This document shows, piece by piece, positions 15,084 through 22,165 of a DNA stretch of 64,000 bases; the stretch's first letter is position 1, and each line of letters begins with the position of its first letter. The DNA comes from a virus, in IMG/VR virus record IMGVR_UViG_3300045020_000106, positions 1 to 64,000 of that record; one strand, written 5' to 3'. Made by a program: the position numbers and the translations under genes. The notes under the pieces are model-generated. The model saw only the letters and a list, made by a program, of their open reading frames with translations, had not been told where the DNA came from and made no database searches.

Positions 15084-15484
15084 GAACTCTTGCCAATGAG
15101 CGCGAGACACAGAAGGCGATTCTGGATCTGCTGGCCGCCGAAGGAGTCTTCGCGTTCCGGCTCAACACCGCCGCATTCCGAGTCATCAGTGACGGAAGGG
15201 GAAAAGAGAGATTTTTCAGATCGCACAGTCTAGGGGCAGGTGCGGCCGACATTCGCGCGGACGTGCGCGTGCATCGCGTGTTTTGGAAAGGCACGCCCCA
15301 AGAGTTGATCGTTGACAGCTTTGTGCCGCTGTGGCTCGAAGTGAAGAGCGCCAAAGGCGGGCAGAGCCCAGAGCAGGCAAGCTTCCAGGGCTTCGTCGAG
15401 AGCCACGGCCATGTGTACGCCGTCGTGCACTCGGTCGACGATGTGCTGGATGTGCTGTGGAGAATTCGCGGTAAGAAACCATGA
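15080..15484 (+). CDS. VRR-NUC family nuclease
   Basis: 134 aa from a TTG at 15080 (GCGAGGGG upstream, stop/start overlap). An early E-x-x-x-Q-K-A-I helix, a central strand with GAGAADIRADV, and LWLEVKSAKGGQSPEQASFQ (the E-x-K of the PD-(D/E)XK core plus the following G-x-x-S-x-x-Q) define the VRR-NUC fold. Phage members act as Holliday-junction or flap nucleases. Context beside the RecA-like ATPase supports a recombination role. Confidence 0.82.
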   Translation: MRTLANERETQKAILDLLAAEGVFAFRLNTAAFRVISDGRGKERFFRSHSLGAGAADIRADVRVHRVFWKGTPQELIVDSFVPLWLEVKSAKGGQSPEQASFQGFVESHGHVYAVVHSVDDVLDVLWRIRGKKP

Positions 15485-15495
15485 TCGGAGGGATT

Positions 15496-15735
15496 ATGCC
15501 AAAAGTAAGAAGCAACATGTTTTCTGACATCGACCACAACCCGGAAACCTCAACCATGACCATCCGATTCCACACCGGGAATCGCTACACCATTCAACCT
15601 GTAACCGCAGAAGACTACAAAGAATTCATTGGAGCGTCTTCGATTGGGAAATATTACAACCTGCATATCAAAAACAATCCGCGATTCAAAGTGACGCCCC
15701 TGCCGGAAGAGGAAGGCGAAACAGCAGTCGCGTAA
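15496..15735 (+). CDS. KTSC-domain protein
   Basis: The start at 15496 (MPKVRSNMFSDIDHNPETST) follows GGAGGGATT; an in-frame ATG at 15481 overlaps the upstream stop. The pattern S-x-x-F-x-x-I-x-x-N-P-E-T-x-T-M-x-I-R-F-x-x-G and SIGKYYN matches the KTSC domain, named for its C-terminal Lys/Thr-Ser-Cys-like core and thought to bind nucleic acid. 79 aa, a typical size. Precise function unknown. Confidence 0.7.
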   Translation: MPKVRSNMFSDIDHNPETSTMTIRFHTGNRYTIQPVTAEDYKEFIGASSIGKYYNLHIKNNPRFKVTPLPEEEGETAVA

Positions 15736-15750
15736 AACTGGAGGTGAGAC

Positions 15751-16368
15751 TTGGACGGCTTTGAAGCAGTAAAGGAAATCGCCAAAGCGTGCGACGGTAA
15801 AATTACAGAAGTGGGCATTTTGCCCGACAATTCCGGCTTCGCGATCATGTCGATGCCGCTGCGTAAAGATCATTGGATTTACGGGGAACGCGGGGCGGAG
15901 CGAAAGGTGTGCGACTCACCGGAAGACTGCTACCACGAACCACCACCGATGCCATTTCGCATGGGCGTAGGTGATTTCGCGGTAGTGTCGCGGTTCCCTG
16001 ATAAGGATGTGGTCGACAGACATCTCCCGCCGGGATCGACTCCTGAGTCGGCGGCAAACTATCAGCGCATGACGCGCCAGGAATTCGCCGATCGTATTCG
16101 AATAGCTGGCAAGTACGCGATTCGGGCCTCGACGATGAAGGGCAAGGAGATGGATTTCGATCCAGACGCCATGCTGCAAAATCTGGTGGTCGGTCTGCTT
16201 GGCTACTGGACGGATGATGGCTTAACGAACGACGAATGGGCCAACCCCGAGTCTCGAACTCGCTGGTGCTGCAACGGGGACGGACAGGGTAATCATTCTT
16301 CGAGATGTCGTCACTCACAACCGAATAACGACGCGAGTCCACCCATACAACCAACGGTGGGCGGATAA
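15751..16368 (+). CDS. Hypothetical protein, 205 aa
   Basis: TTG start with TGGAGGTGAGAC upstream. The first ~165 residues look like a normal soluble protein. The tail from about residue 166 (NPESRTRWCCNGDGQG onward) is low-complexity and Asn/Pro/Ser-rich, and may not be homologous to relatives. The DNA encoding that tail superficially resembles an antisense tRNA end, but no full cloverleaf can be drawn. Function unknown. Confidence 0.6.
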   Translation: MDGFEAVKEIAKACDGKITEVGILPDNSGFAIMSMPLRKDHWIYGERGAERKVCDSPEDCYHEPPPMPFRMGVGDFAVVSRFPDKDVVDRHLPPGSTPESAANYQRMTRQEFADRIRIAGKYAIRASTMKGKEMDFDPDAMLQNLVVGLLGYWTDDGLTNDEWANPESRTRWCCNGDGQGNHSSRCRHSQPNNDASPPIQPTVGG

Positions 16369-16426
16369 AACTTTGGCGGTGCTCGCGCTTCCCTCAAGAA
16401 GTGTCCCAAAAGTAGCACTGCCGAAG

Positions 16427-16468
16427 CAGCGCGGGGTGTAGCTGGGGAAAGGCGGTCATCCCGCGCTG
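16427..16468 (+). promoter_or_regulatory. 9-bp hairpin in 118-nt intergenic leader
   Basis: CAGCGCGGG (16427-16435) pairs perfectly with CCCGCGCTG (16460-16468) around a 24-nt loop, ending about 18 nt before the strong ribosome site AAAAGGAGAAAC of the next gene. No T-tract follows, so it is more likely a leader or stability element than a terminator. Confidence 0.45.
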
Positions 16469-16486
16469 TAACTTAAAAGGAGAAAC

Positions 16487-16750
16487 ATGCGCAACTTGCT
16501 GATTCGCGGATTACTTGCAGTGTTAAACAGTCGATGGTTGAACCAAACGCCATGCCGCTACGACTTCGTGGGCAACATCGACAACTTCAGTCGACAGGAC
16601 ATCGAATCGAGTTTGCGGCAAGATCCCGCAATGACACTGCAGCAATACCTGGAATTGGCGAACCGGTTCAAAGCGTGCCCGATTTCGCGTGTAGGCGTGA
16701 CGGCAATCGAAGCGGATGGATCGTACACGCAAAACGTAGACTTCAGATGA
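16487..16750 (+). CDS. Hypothetical protein, 87 aa
   Basis: Strong ribosome site AAAAGGAGAAAC. Starts with a short hydrophobic helix (MRNLLIRGLLAVLNSRW) that could be a membrane anchor or amphipathic helix, followed by an acidic soluble region and a small beta domain with one Cys (RFKACPISRVGVTAIEADGS). Unknown. Confidence 0.65.
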   Translation: MRNLLIRGLLAVLNSRWLNQTPCRYDFVGNIDNFSRQDIESSLRQDPAMTLQQYLELANRFKACPISRVGVTAIEADGSYTQNVDFR

Positions 16751-16761
16751 AAGGAAACGAA

Positions 16762-17799
16762 ATGAAGTATTTGATCTGGATCGGCTTGGGCATGGCGCTG
16801 TTGGCGGTTCTCACAGTCCGCGATCCGCTTTGGTGGACACTGCTGGGTATCGGGATTGGTGCCAATGGGTTGGTGTGCGCCGCGAATGACTGGAAGATGC
16901 CGGTCCGCGGAAGACATGCAGAAGGCCCGCGCCACACTCCGATGACGCAGTTCACGCGCTACAAATGGCTTGGCGACGTGATTCCGACCGGATTCGGGAA
17001 GGCGTCTGTAGGGGATTTCTTCATCTGTGCCGGGTTTCTCGGCTCATGGGTACATCTGACCGACGTGACCTACGTGGCGACCGTTGTGATTGGCGGGTAT
17101 CTGATTTGGACATTCGGATGGTCGCAGGGATTTGGATTGCGCGACAAGTTGGACACCAGCGCCGTCGCCGATACCAAAAAAAATATCCCCATCATGGTCA
17201 CGCTCATGCTTGTGGGGAACTTAATCGGCTTTCACGGGTGCAGCGTGAAGGAAATAGCCGCGTCGTTCGAAAACATCCGTGATGTTTTGCCCGCGCCAAA
17301 GGTGTCAAGCGTGCCGCTGAGCGAAATGCATTCGCTCGGGAAACTCGTGGAGCCGGAATTCATCACTCAGACTCGACAGAAGGCAGAAACAGGCAAGCAG
17401 GCTGTGGAGCGTTCGATAGCCGCAGCATTAGACAGGTTCAAGCCGCTGACGATCACTTCCGCATCTGGGCAGACCGTTACCGTCGCGTTTACGCTGACCG
17501 GAACGAGGACGATGAAGGCGGCGCGAAGCGGCCCATTCTGCCGCATGACGTGCACTGCGCATCATGGCGGAATGTACGACGTGGAAACCCTGCCAGAAGC
17601 CTGCCGGGCGAATTGGATTCCTCCGACAGCCGAGTACGTTCCTGGGTGGTACTCGATGTCGGACACAATGGAAATAACCAACCCGTGGCCGGGCCCCGCA
17701 CAAAAAGGATTCGAGAGCTACAAACTTTATTGGTCCGACAGACAGAGCGAAGCAAAAGTCTTACACCCAGGCACAACTGAAAACCAGAAAGGAAACTAA
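16762..17799 (+). CDS. Multi-span membrane protein (DUF5317-like N-terminus)
   Basis: 345 aa; the ATG at 16762 follows GAAAGGAAACGAA. Four hydrophobic segments (about residues 2-18, 22-38, 85-105, 130-160). Residues 38-95 (AANDWKMPVRG..., TRYKWLGDVIPTGFGKASVG, DFFICAGFL) resemble the N-G-x-M-P-V...L-x-D-I-I-P...G-D-x-x-I-A-x-G pattern of DUF5317 membrane proteins. The last 180 residues are a soluble Cys-containing domain of unknown type. A phage gene of this kind could alter the host envelope; that is inference. Confidence 0.6.
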   Translation: MKYLIWIGLGMALLAVLTVRDPLWWTLLGIGIGANGLVCAANDWKMPVRGRHAEGPRHTPMTQFTRYKWLGDVIPTGFGKASVGDFFICAGFLGSWVHLTDVTYVATVVIGGYLIWTFGWSQGFGLRDKLDTSAVADTKKNIPIMVTLMLVGNLIGFHGCSVKEIAASFENIRDVLPAPKVSSVPLSEMHSLGKLVEPEFITQTRQKAETGKQAVERSIAAALDRFKPLTITSASGQTVTVAFTLTGTRTMKAARSGPFCRMTCTAHHGGMYDVETLPEACRANWIPPTAEYVPGWYSMSDTMEITNPWPGPAQKGFESYKLYWSDRQSEAKVLHPGTTENQKGN

Positions 17800-17804
17800 A
17801 CAAA

Positions 17805-17999
17805 ATGCTCCACTTAGTCATCCAGCAACTCAAACAGGCAAAGGTTGAAGCAGGGAAAGAACTCTCCCGCATCGATCAAGCCATCAAGGCACTCTCACCC
17901 CAAAAGCGCGCGCGACTCTCCAAGGACGCAATCCGGCGAATCGCGGAGGCGCAAAAGAAGCGATGGGCCAAGTTTCACAGGCAGAAAAGAGCGGCGTGA
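17805..17999 (+). CDS. Small basic coiled-coil protein, 64 aa
   Basis: Preceded by AAAGGAAACTAAACAAA. Heptad-like helix (LKQAKVEAGKELSRIDQAIK) then a basic segment ending in S-x-x-A-x-x-R-I-A-x-A-Q-K-K-R-W-A. The latter is a recurrent pattern in short phage and soil-bacterial proteins of unknown function, likely DNA-binding by charge. The stop overlaps the next GTG start. Confidence 0.6.
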   Translation: MLHLVIQQLKQAKVEAGKELSRIDQAIKALSPQKRARLSKDAIRRIAEAQKKRWAKFHRQKRAA

Positions 18000-18178
18000 A
18001 GCGCTGCGCAGCTCTTTACTCGCAGGGATTGCTCAAGGGAACCCAATGCCGAGCGGCAGCAATACGGGACGATCTCTGCGGGAACCCATTTTCACCAGGA
18101 ACTAAACTGGCTGTATGGAAAAACCAGGCATGCGGTAGAAATCGTGAAGCGGAGACTTTATGTGGAACAGGTTCATGA
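17996..18178 (+). CDS. 60-aa Cys-containing protein
   Basis: GTG start by GTGA overlap. Five cysteines (RCAAL, TQCR, DLCGN, QACG, TLCG) on a basic background suggest a metal site. Overlaps the next gene's start by 19 nt. Unknown. Confidence 0.5.
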   Translation: MKRCAALYSQGLLKGTQCRAAAIRDDLCGNPFSPGTKLAVWKNQACGRNREAETLCGTGS

Positions 18179-18387
18179 TACTTCTCGGCTTTAGGGATCA
18201 GGACTTCAACCCAAAACTACCCTCCGGTGAGTGCAATCGGGTGATCGAGCGCGGTGACGACGGCTGGATCACCTGTGGCACTTTAACGAACCACCGCCGG
18301 CCAGGCGAAGGGTATATCTGCACGCGGCATTGGGTGGACCCATCTCCGAAGAAGCCGGTGGGGCATGTTGTGGATGTGTGGGCATGA
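18160..18387 (+). CDS. Hypothetical zinc-site protein, 75 aa
   Basis: GCGGAGACTTT precedes the ATG. Contains GECN, WITCGTL, and GYICTRHW, a possible C...C...C-x2-H zinc site. The stop overlaps the next ATG. Unknown function. Confidence 0.6.
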   Translation: MWNRFMILLGFRDQDFNPKLPSGECNRVIERGDDGWITCGTLTNHRRPGEGYICTRHWVDPSPKKPVGHVVDVWA

Positions 18388-18977
18388 CGCGTTGTTGCAA
18401 TCGATGTGGCGAATTAAAAGATGAGTCCGAGTTTTACCGCAACAATAGTTTAAGTGACGGACTCATGCGGAAGTGTAAAGTGTGCCATAACCTTCAATGT
18501 GGGGAATGGAAAAAAGCGCATCCGAAAAAAAAGAACGGCCGCGCAGTGTGTGTGCAGTGCGGAAAGAGGTTTGGCTTTGTGGTGAATGTAACGTTGGGCA
18601 GACCACGATTTTGCAGCCGGACGTGTCAGCATACCGCCAGACATGCTGGGGGTAAATACGGCGTCACAGAGGAAAAGTTCCGCGAACTATTCAATGCCGG
18701 TAAGTCGTACAGGGAGATCGCTTCCGTGTTCGGCATCAAGAACAATTCAGTTATAGGTTATTATATCAAGAAATTCAAACTCTGGCGCCCAGAACCACTG
18801 AGGGACAATCTAAGGCTGGACGGGGAATATTATTTGGCCAAAGTTGTGCGCATGTATAACTCCGGCATGTCAGCCAACGCGATAGCGAAAGCGTTCAAGC
18901 AAGGGCACTCCCACGGCTACATTAGGACGCTTCTGATAAGGGCTGGGGTTTGGCGCGGGCGGAATAGACATGCGTAG
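18384..18977 (+). CDS. Double zinc-finger protein with HTH repeats
   Basis: 197 aa. The first finger CCNRCGELKDESEFYRNN...CKVC matches an N-terminal zinc module often found in phage HNH-related proteins. The second is CVQCGKRF...FCSRTCQ. Two helix-turn-helix-like segments follow (about residues 95-125, FRELFNAGKSYREIASVFGI; and 150-185, RMYNSGMSANAIAKAFKQG). No HNH catalytic core is visible, so it is probably a DNA-binding protein or a nuclease relic. The fingers are plain; function is inferred. Confidence 0.65.
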   Translation: MTRCCNRCGELKDESEFYRNNSLSDGLMRKCKVCHNLQCGEWKKAHPKKKNGRAVCVQCGKRFGFVVNVTLGRPRFCSRTCQHTARHAGGKYGVTEEKFRELFNAGKSYREIASVFGIKNNSVIGYYIKKFKLWRPEPLRDNLRLDGEYYLAKVVRMYNSGMSANAIAKAFKQGHSHGYIRTLLIRAGVWRGRNRHA

Positions 18978-19620
18978 GCTTTCAAGTGAACAGATCGAAA
19001 GGCTGAGGGAGATATTATCTCGGCCTGGAACAAGCGTGCGGGAAGCCGAAAAGCTCAGCGGGCATAACAGGAACACGATAATGCACTATCGGCGTTCGTT
19101 TAGCTTGCCGAATTGCCCATGCGGGGAAGTGGCTGGACACAAGGGATGGTGTAAATGGCGATACGACAAGAGTGAAGCGAGGCAAGCGTATCAGGCATCG
19201 CGGCGAGTATTTGCCGTCGCGAGCTACGATCCCTTAAGGGTAAACAATTTTAGATTCCAGTTCACCGATTATGTGCCTACGATGTTCCGTAACCCGGCAG
19301 ATGACCGTTGTGCTATAGCGGCATGTGCGTTTCCGGTACGCAAGAATAGGCTTTGTTATCAACACTTGCACTTCTTCGATTTTTCCGAGTCGATGCATAC
19401 TGGGCAGTTGTCACCAGAAGACATGTTCGATAACGAAGACCCGAACAGTCCGGTGTTATACGTAGCTACGCAACGGGAGCTGGAAGATTTAGAGAAGTCC
19501 GTGACGGTGACTTATGCGGATGAGCGGAAGCGCCGCGCTGATTTACAGGGAAGAAAGTCAATATCAAAATTGTTGGCTTACAGCGGATGGAGGTATGCAG
19601 CACGGGCCGTCGATGGGTGA
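18970..19620 (+). CDS. HTH and zinc-cluster protein, 216 aa
   Basis: Overlaps the preceding gene by 8 nt. The N-terminal HTH (EQIERLREILSRPGTSVREA, NTIMHYRRSF) resembles the HTH of its neighbour and suggests a shared origin. Cys clusters follow: NCPCGEVAGHKGWCKWR and CAIAACAFPVRKNRLCYQHL. The C-terminus is charged. Probably DNA-binding; exact role unknown. Confidence 0.6.
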   Translation: MRRLSSEQIERLREILSRPGTSVREAEKLSGHNRNTIMHYRRSFSLPNCPCGEVAGHKGWCKWRYDKSEARQAYQASRRVFAVASYDPLRVNNFRFQFTDYVPTMFRNPADDRCAIAACAFPVRKNRLCYQHLHFFDFSESMHTGQLSPEDMFDNEDPNSPVLYVATQRELEDLEKSVTVTYADERKRRADLQGRKSISKLLAYSGWRYAARAVDG

Positions 19621-19674
19621 GTAGGAACTCGAAGCGTTGCATGTGTGGGCGTAGAAAATTAAACGGAGGAACCT

Positions 19675-19902
19675 ATGGAACTGGAATTCACGGTAGTAGC
19701 GATCAAGCTGGGCGATGACTCATTCGTCCAGACACCGGACCAATTGCGGGATACGGCAGACGTAAGCCTGCGCAGCTTTGGCGTCGAGGACGACCCTGTC
19801 GGTCAAAAAGTCCCAAACGGCTACGCCAACATAAGTTGCAGCGGGGAGGTAGCGCGAAGCATAAGGCTCGGTGCCAAATTCAAACTGGTGAGCGTGGAAT
19901 AG
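19675..19902 (+). CDS. Hypothetical beta-rich protein, 75 aa
   Basis: Strong AAACGGAGGAACCT ribosome site. Alternating hydrophobic strands, acidic, one Cys. Followed by the structured intergenic region 19906-20006. Unknown. Confidence 0.6.
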   Translation: MELEFTVVAIKLGDDSFVQTPDQLRDTADVSLRSFGVEDDPVGQKVPNGYANISCSGEVARSIRLGAKFKLVSVE

Positions 19903-19905
19903 TCG

Positions 19906-20006
19906 CGCGAGGGAGCGAACGGCGTCGAAACGGAATTCGAGATTCCGGCCAAGTCGGAGAATTCTGCAGAGACATGCATCGCTCTCTCGCGGGGCTATTG
20001 AAGCCC
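19906..20006 (+). ncRNA. Structured intergenic RNA element upstream of the Acb2-like gene
   Basis: In the 128-nt gap, CGCGAGGGAGCG (19906-19917) pairs 11 of 12 with CGCTCTCTCGCG (19980-19991), enclosing a 62-nt domain that holds an inner GGAAT/ATTCC hairpin. Immediately after, GGGCT (19992-19996) pairs with AGCCC (20002-20006). Two coaxial hairpins followed by a ribosome site (CGGAGAAACC) resemble a leader RNA or riboswitch-like control element. No known class is recognised. Confidence 0.4.
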
Positions 20007-20030
20007 TTAAACCAGCAACACGGAGAAACC

Positions 20031-20453
20031 ATGAACCACACAGTAGAAGACGAAACCCTAAACGCGCATCAACCCAAAGACATCCTGCAGCCTGGAAGGG
20101 AGCGGGAACAAGCTGAAAACACCATCGCAGTTGAGAATGAAGCACAGAAGCGCGGTAGTTACATCGGCGGCGCGGTTGGAACGCAAAGCGCCGGCAGAAT
20201 CACGGAAGTCCCAGACCGCCGGGAAACGGTTCGCGGGCAAATCGATCCACTGTTCAAAGGCATTCCATTGAACGAAACAGGGCTGGCAAAGGCCTTAAAT
20301 GTCCGCCTGATGTTTACCGACCTGAAGAACGGCCTGGAGCATCAATTGGGCATAGGAGATGGCCGTTCATGGTCCATCATCAAAACCAAACTGGAAGAAG
20401 CCTGCATGTTCGCCGTGAAAGCGGTCAGTCTCGATCCATCGAATCAGGAGTAA
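20031..20453 (+). CDS. Possible Acb2-like (DUF7681) cyclic-nucleotide sponge
   Basis: 140 aa. The first ~75 residues are polar and probably disordered. The last ~60 (GLAKALNVRLMFTDLKNGLE, then GRSWSIIKTKLEEACMFAVK, AVSLDP) look like two antiparallel helices. They carry the R-x-x-[SA]-x-x-x-T-x-[LI]-E-[ED]-A-x-[MF]-x-A-x-[KR]-A signature of Acb2/DUF7681 proteins, phage hexamers that sequester CBASS and Thoeris signal nucleotides. The match is by eye and partial: the N-terminal extension is longer than usual and K-T-K replaces the usual T-K/T-H. It is offered as a hypothesis. Both flanking gaps are unusually structured. Confidence 0.4.
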   Translation: MNHTVEDETLNAHQPKDILQPGREREQAENTIAVENEAQKRGSYIGGAVGTQSAGRITEVPDRRETVRGQIDPLFKGIPLNETGLAKALNVRLMFTDLKNGLEHQLGIGDGRSWSIIKTKLEEACMFAVKAVSLDPSNQE

Positions 20454-20484
20454 GAGCGAATTTTCGAGAAAGAATTATCAAGTT

Positions 20485-20560
20485 GGGCCGAGAGGACGCT
20501 GGGCGTAAATCTGGCTGGATTCTTTGCAGGATCAGCAACGCACGGAGGGGCTCGGCCCCT
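20485..20560 (+). terminator. Hairpin region; compact terminator-like stem at 20546-20560
   Basis: AGGGGC (20546-20551) and GCCCCT (20555-20560) form a 6-bp stem with a TCG loop followed by ATTTCATT, a weak T-rich tail. Alternatively GGGCCGAG (20485-20492) can pair with CTCGGCCC (20551-20558), giving a mutually exclusive 74-nt structure. Such switching between a long-range pairing and a terminator hairpin is how attenuators work. Confidence 0.4.
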
Positions 20561-20581
20561 ATTTCATTAGGAGGGGATTTT

Positions 20582-20692
20582 ATGTGGATGATCGTCACGG
20601 CGCCGTTCTGGGTTGCCGCTTTACTCGGAATGGCCGCATTGTTTGAGAACTACAGCTTAGGGAATGGAACCCAGGAAGTCTCTGAGCTGTAA
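20582..20692 (+). CDS. 36-aa membrane peptide
   Basis: Strong TAGGAGGGGATTTT ribosome site. One hydrophobic span (MIVTAPFWVAALLGMAALF) then a polar tail. Sits between the structured gap and the cysteine-peptidase-like gene. Unknown. Confidence 0.55.
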   Translation: MWMIVTAPFWVAALLGMAALFENYSLGNGTQEVSEL

Positions 20693-20702
20693 ACGAGGGA
20701 CC

Positions 20703-21257
20703 ATGGAAACTCCCGTACTCGATAGCCGCTTAGTTTTGCCGCGCTTCACGCTGAACGATGTGGAACGCGCATACGACGAGTGGGGCTGTAATTGTGGGCC
20801 CGCCGCAATAGCCGCAATGAATGGGCTCACTCTCGAAGAGCTACGCCCGCATCTTGGGGATTTCGAGCAAAAGCGTTATACAAACCCTACTCTCATGTGG
20901 GACATCTTGACAAAGATCAGGGCGCGATGGAGAACTCGGCCAGTCAGAGAGATTAAGGCATCGCCGCAAACTTCGTGGCCTATTTATGGCTTGGCGCGTG
21001 TGCAGTGGGAAGGTCCGTGGACAGCTCCGGGTGTCCCTATTGCCGCGAGATACCGTCACACGCATTGGGTTGGCGCTATGCTGGCAGCCGGCAGTGATGA
21101 GCACAGCATTTTTGACATCAATTGTATTTGTGTCGGCGGATGGGTTCCTCTGGCTGAGTGGTCATCGTATGTCGTTCCTTGGCTACTGAAGCAAGTCGAG
21201 CCAAAAGCCAGCGGGGCGTGGCACCTGACGCATGTCGTTGAGATTGAAAGGGGCTAG
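20703..21257 (+). CDS. Papain-like/C39-like cysteine peptidase-fold protein
   Basis: 184 aa; GAGGGACC before the ATG. The motif WGCNCGPAAIAAMNGLT places Cys31 at the start of a helix as in papain-like and C39 folds. THWVGAML (His121) and IFDINCI (Asp138/Asn140) complete a plausible Cys-His-Asp/Asn set in the right order. No signal peptide. Similar short proteins occur in phages without known substrates. Protease activity is inferred from residue order only. Confidence 0.55.
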   Translation: METPVLDSRLVLPRFTLNDVERAYDEWGCNCGPAAIAAMNGLTLEELRPHLGDFEQKRYTNPTLMWDILTKIRARWRTRPVREIKASPQTSWPIYGLARVQWEGPWTAPGVPIAARYRHTHWVGAMLAAGSDEHSIFDINCICVGGWVPLAEWSSYVVPWLLKQVEPKASGAWHLTHVVEIERG

Positions 21258-21327
21258 TGTAGCGAAGTACTGGCTCCCTTGAATTAAACTGTTTTGCACA
21301 GGCCATCGGAATGCTAGCGTGGCGGGA

Positions 21328-21522
21328 ATGGATCGCACGCGAGACAAGATGTGTCTGAACAAAAGGCGTTTCGCCACTGAGGCAGAAGCGTTGAAAGATG
21401 CCGAGGAGCGTCTCAGGACCGGCTATTGCTTCGTCCCGCTGCGGGCTTATTTCTGTCCGTTCTCCCAAGATACGGACCCACACTTCCATCTCACGAAGAA
21501 GTTTATACCGCAAAGTGCTTGA
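21328..21522 (+). CDS. Small zinc-ribbon-like protein, 64 aa
   Basis: The start at 21328 follows GGCGGGA. CLNKRRFATEAEALKDAEER then CFVPLRAYFCPF...HFHLTKK resembles a common family of short phage/bacterial zinc proteins in which a helix links K-x-x-F/Y to C-P-x-C...H-x-x. One Cys of the second pair is replaced (CPFS), so zinc binding may be lost. Confidence 0.55.
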   Translation: MDRTRDKMCLNKRRFATEAEALKDAEERLRTGYCFVPLRAYFCPFSQDTDPHFHLTKKFIPQSA

Positions 21523-21623
21523 CCAAAGAGGTATATTTGGGGGACCGGGGGGAAGCCTTCCAACAAAGCCAATTAATTCACAGTTCTCCACAGCAACTTT
21601 TGTGATACAAGAGGCAACGGCAG

Positions 21624-22022
21624 ATGTTCCTTCTTTCGATAGTGATAGTAATCGCAGCGCTGGCTGTGATTATCGAAGGCATTGTTCAATTGACGGCGGG
21701 CGGAGCAAGAGGTAACGAGATGACAGACGGCGGTCCATACTACAATCCCAAGGAATTATCCTATTCCCCGCGCGGCGATCGCGTCGTAGTCAAACAACTC
21801 CCCAAACCTGAGGCGAAACCAGGCGAGATGTTCATCCCTGATTCTCAAACCAGACCACCAGACGAAGGAATCGTCATAGCGGTTGGCCCCAGCGAGAAGT
21901 GTGCGGACATCAAAGTCGGGGACCATGTATATTTTTTGGAGCAGGCCGGCTCGCCTGTGATTATTAAAGGCGAGCGATTCCTTGGGATGCGGGAAAGCGA
22001 GATTCATGGAATTGACAAATGA
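21624..22022 (+). CDS. groES: GroES-type co-chaperonin with optional membrane-anchor extension
   Basis: 132 aa from 21624, or 100 aa from an internal ATG at 21720. Both starts have similar ribosome sites (AAGAGGCAACGGCAG and AAGAGGTAACGAG). The GroES domain runs from YSPRGDRVVVKQLPKPEAKP to the end. It contains the mobile-loop region with MFIPDS, DEGIVIAVGP, and KVGDHVYFLEQ, and normal C-terminal strands. The extension is almost one pure transmembrane helix (FLLSIVIVIAALAVIIEGIV). The dual start would yield a soluble cochaperonin and a membrane-bound form. The adjacent GroEL confirms identity. Confidence 0.88.
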   Translation: MFLLSIVIVIAALAVIIEGIVQLTAGGARGNEMTDGGPYYNPKELSYSPRGDRVVVKQLPKPEAKPGEMFIPDSQTRPPDEGIVIAVGPSEKCADIKVGDHVYFLEQAGSPVIIKGERFLGMRESEIHGIDK

Positions 22023-22038
22023 CATTTTGCACAAGTGG

Positions 22039-22141
22039 GCGGGGTTCGAACCCCGCAATGACTGTAAGCCTCCTGGTGGCCCTGTCCGTGCGGTATCAAA
22101 CCCGCGCGGGTAAGTCAGTCTGACAGCCGGGAAAGACCGGC
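22039..22141 (+). promoter_or_regulatory. Palindrome-rich spacer between groES and groEL
   Basis: The 143-nt spacer contains a perfect 18-bp palindrome GCGGGGTTCGAACCCCGC (22039-22056), CCCGCGCGGG (22101-22110), and a GCCGG/CCGGC hairpin (22126-22130 with 22137-22141) just before the groEL ribosome site. The first resembles a tRNA T-arm but its loop is one base short and no acceptor stem can be formed. Likely transcript processing, stability or translational control. Confidence 0.45.
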
Positions 22142-22165
22142 AACTTATCAGCAAGAAAGGCCGAA

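Noticed and set aside
16235-16310. Antisense tRNA-like sequence at the 3' end of the 205-aa gene
   Set aside because: A 4-bp T-arm can be drawn, but the partner acceptor strand and anticodon arm are absent within 100 nt; probably chance.
16431-16460. tRNA 5'-end-like GCGGGGTGTAGCT
   Set aside because: The D-arm does not close, the T-arm and 3' acceptor are missing, and the segment is better explained as the 16427-16468 hairpin.
22030-22110. tRNA gene suggested by the T-arm-like sequence at 22039-22056
   Set aside because: The loop is six rather than seven bases, and no matching acceptor stem, D-arm or anticodon arm is found on either strand.
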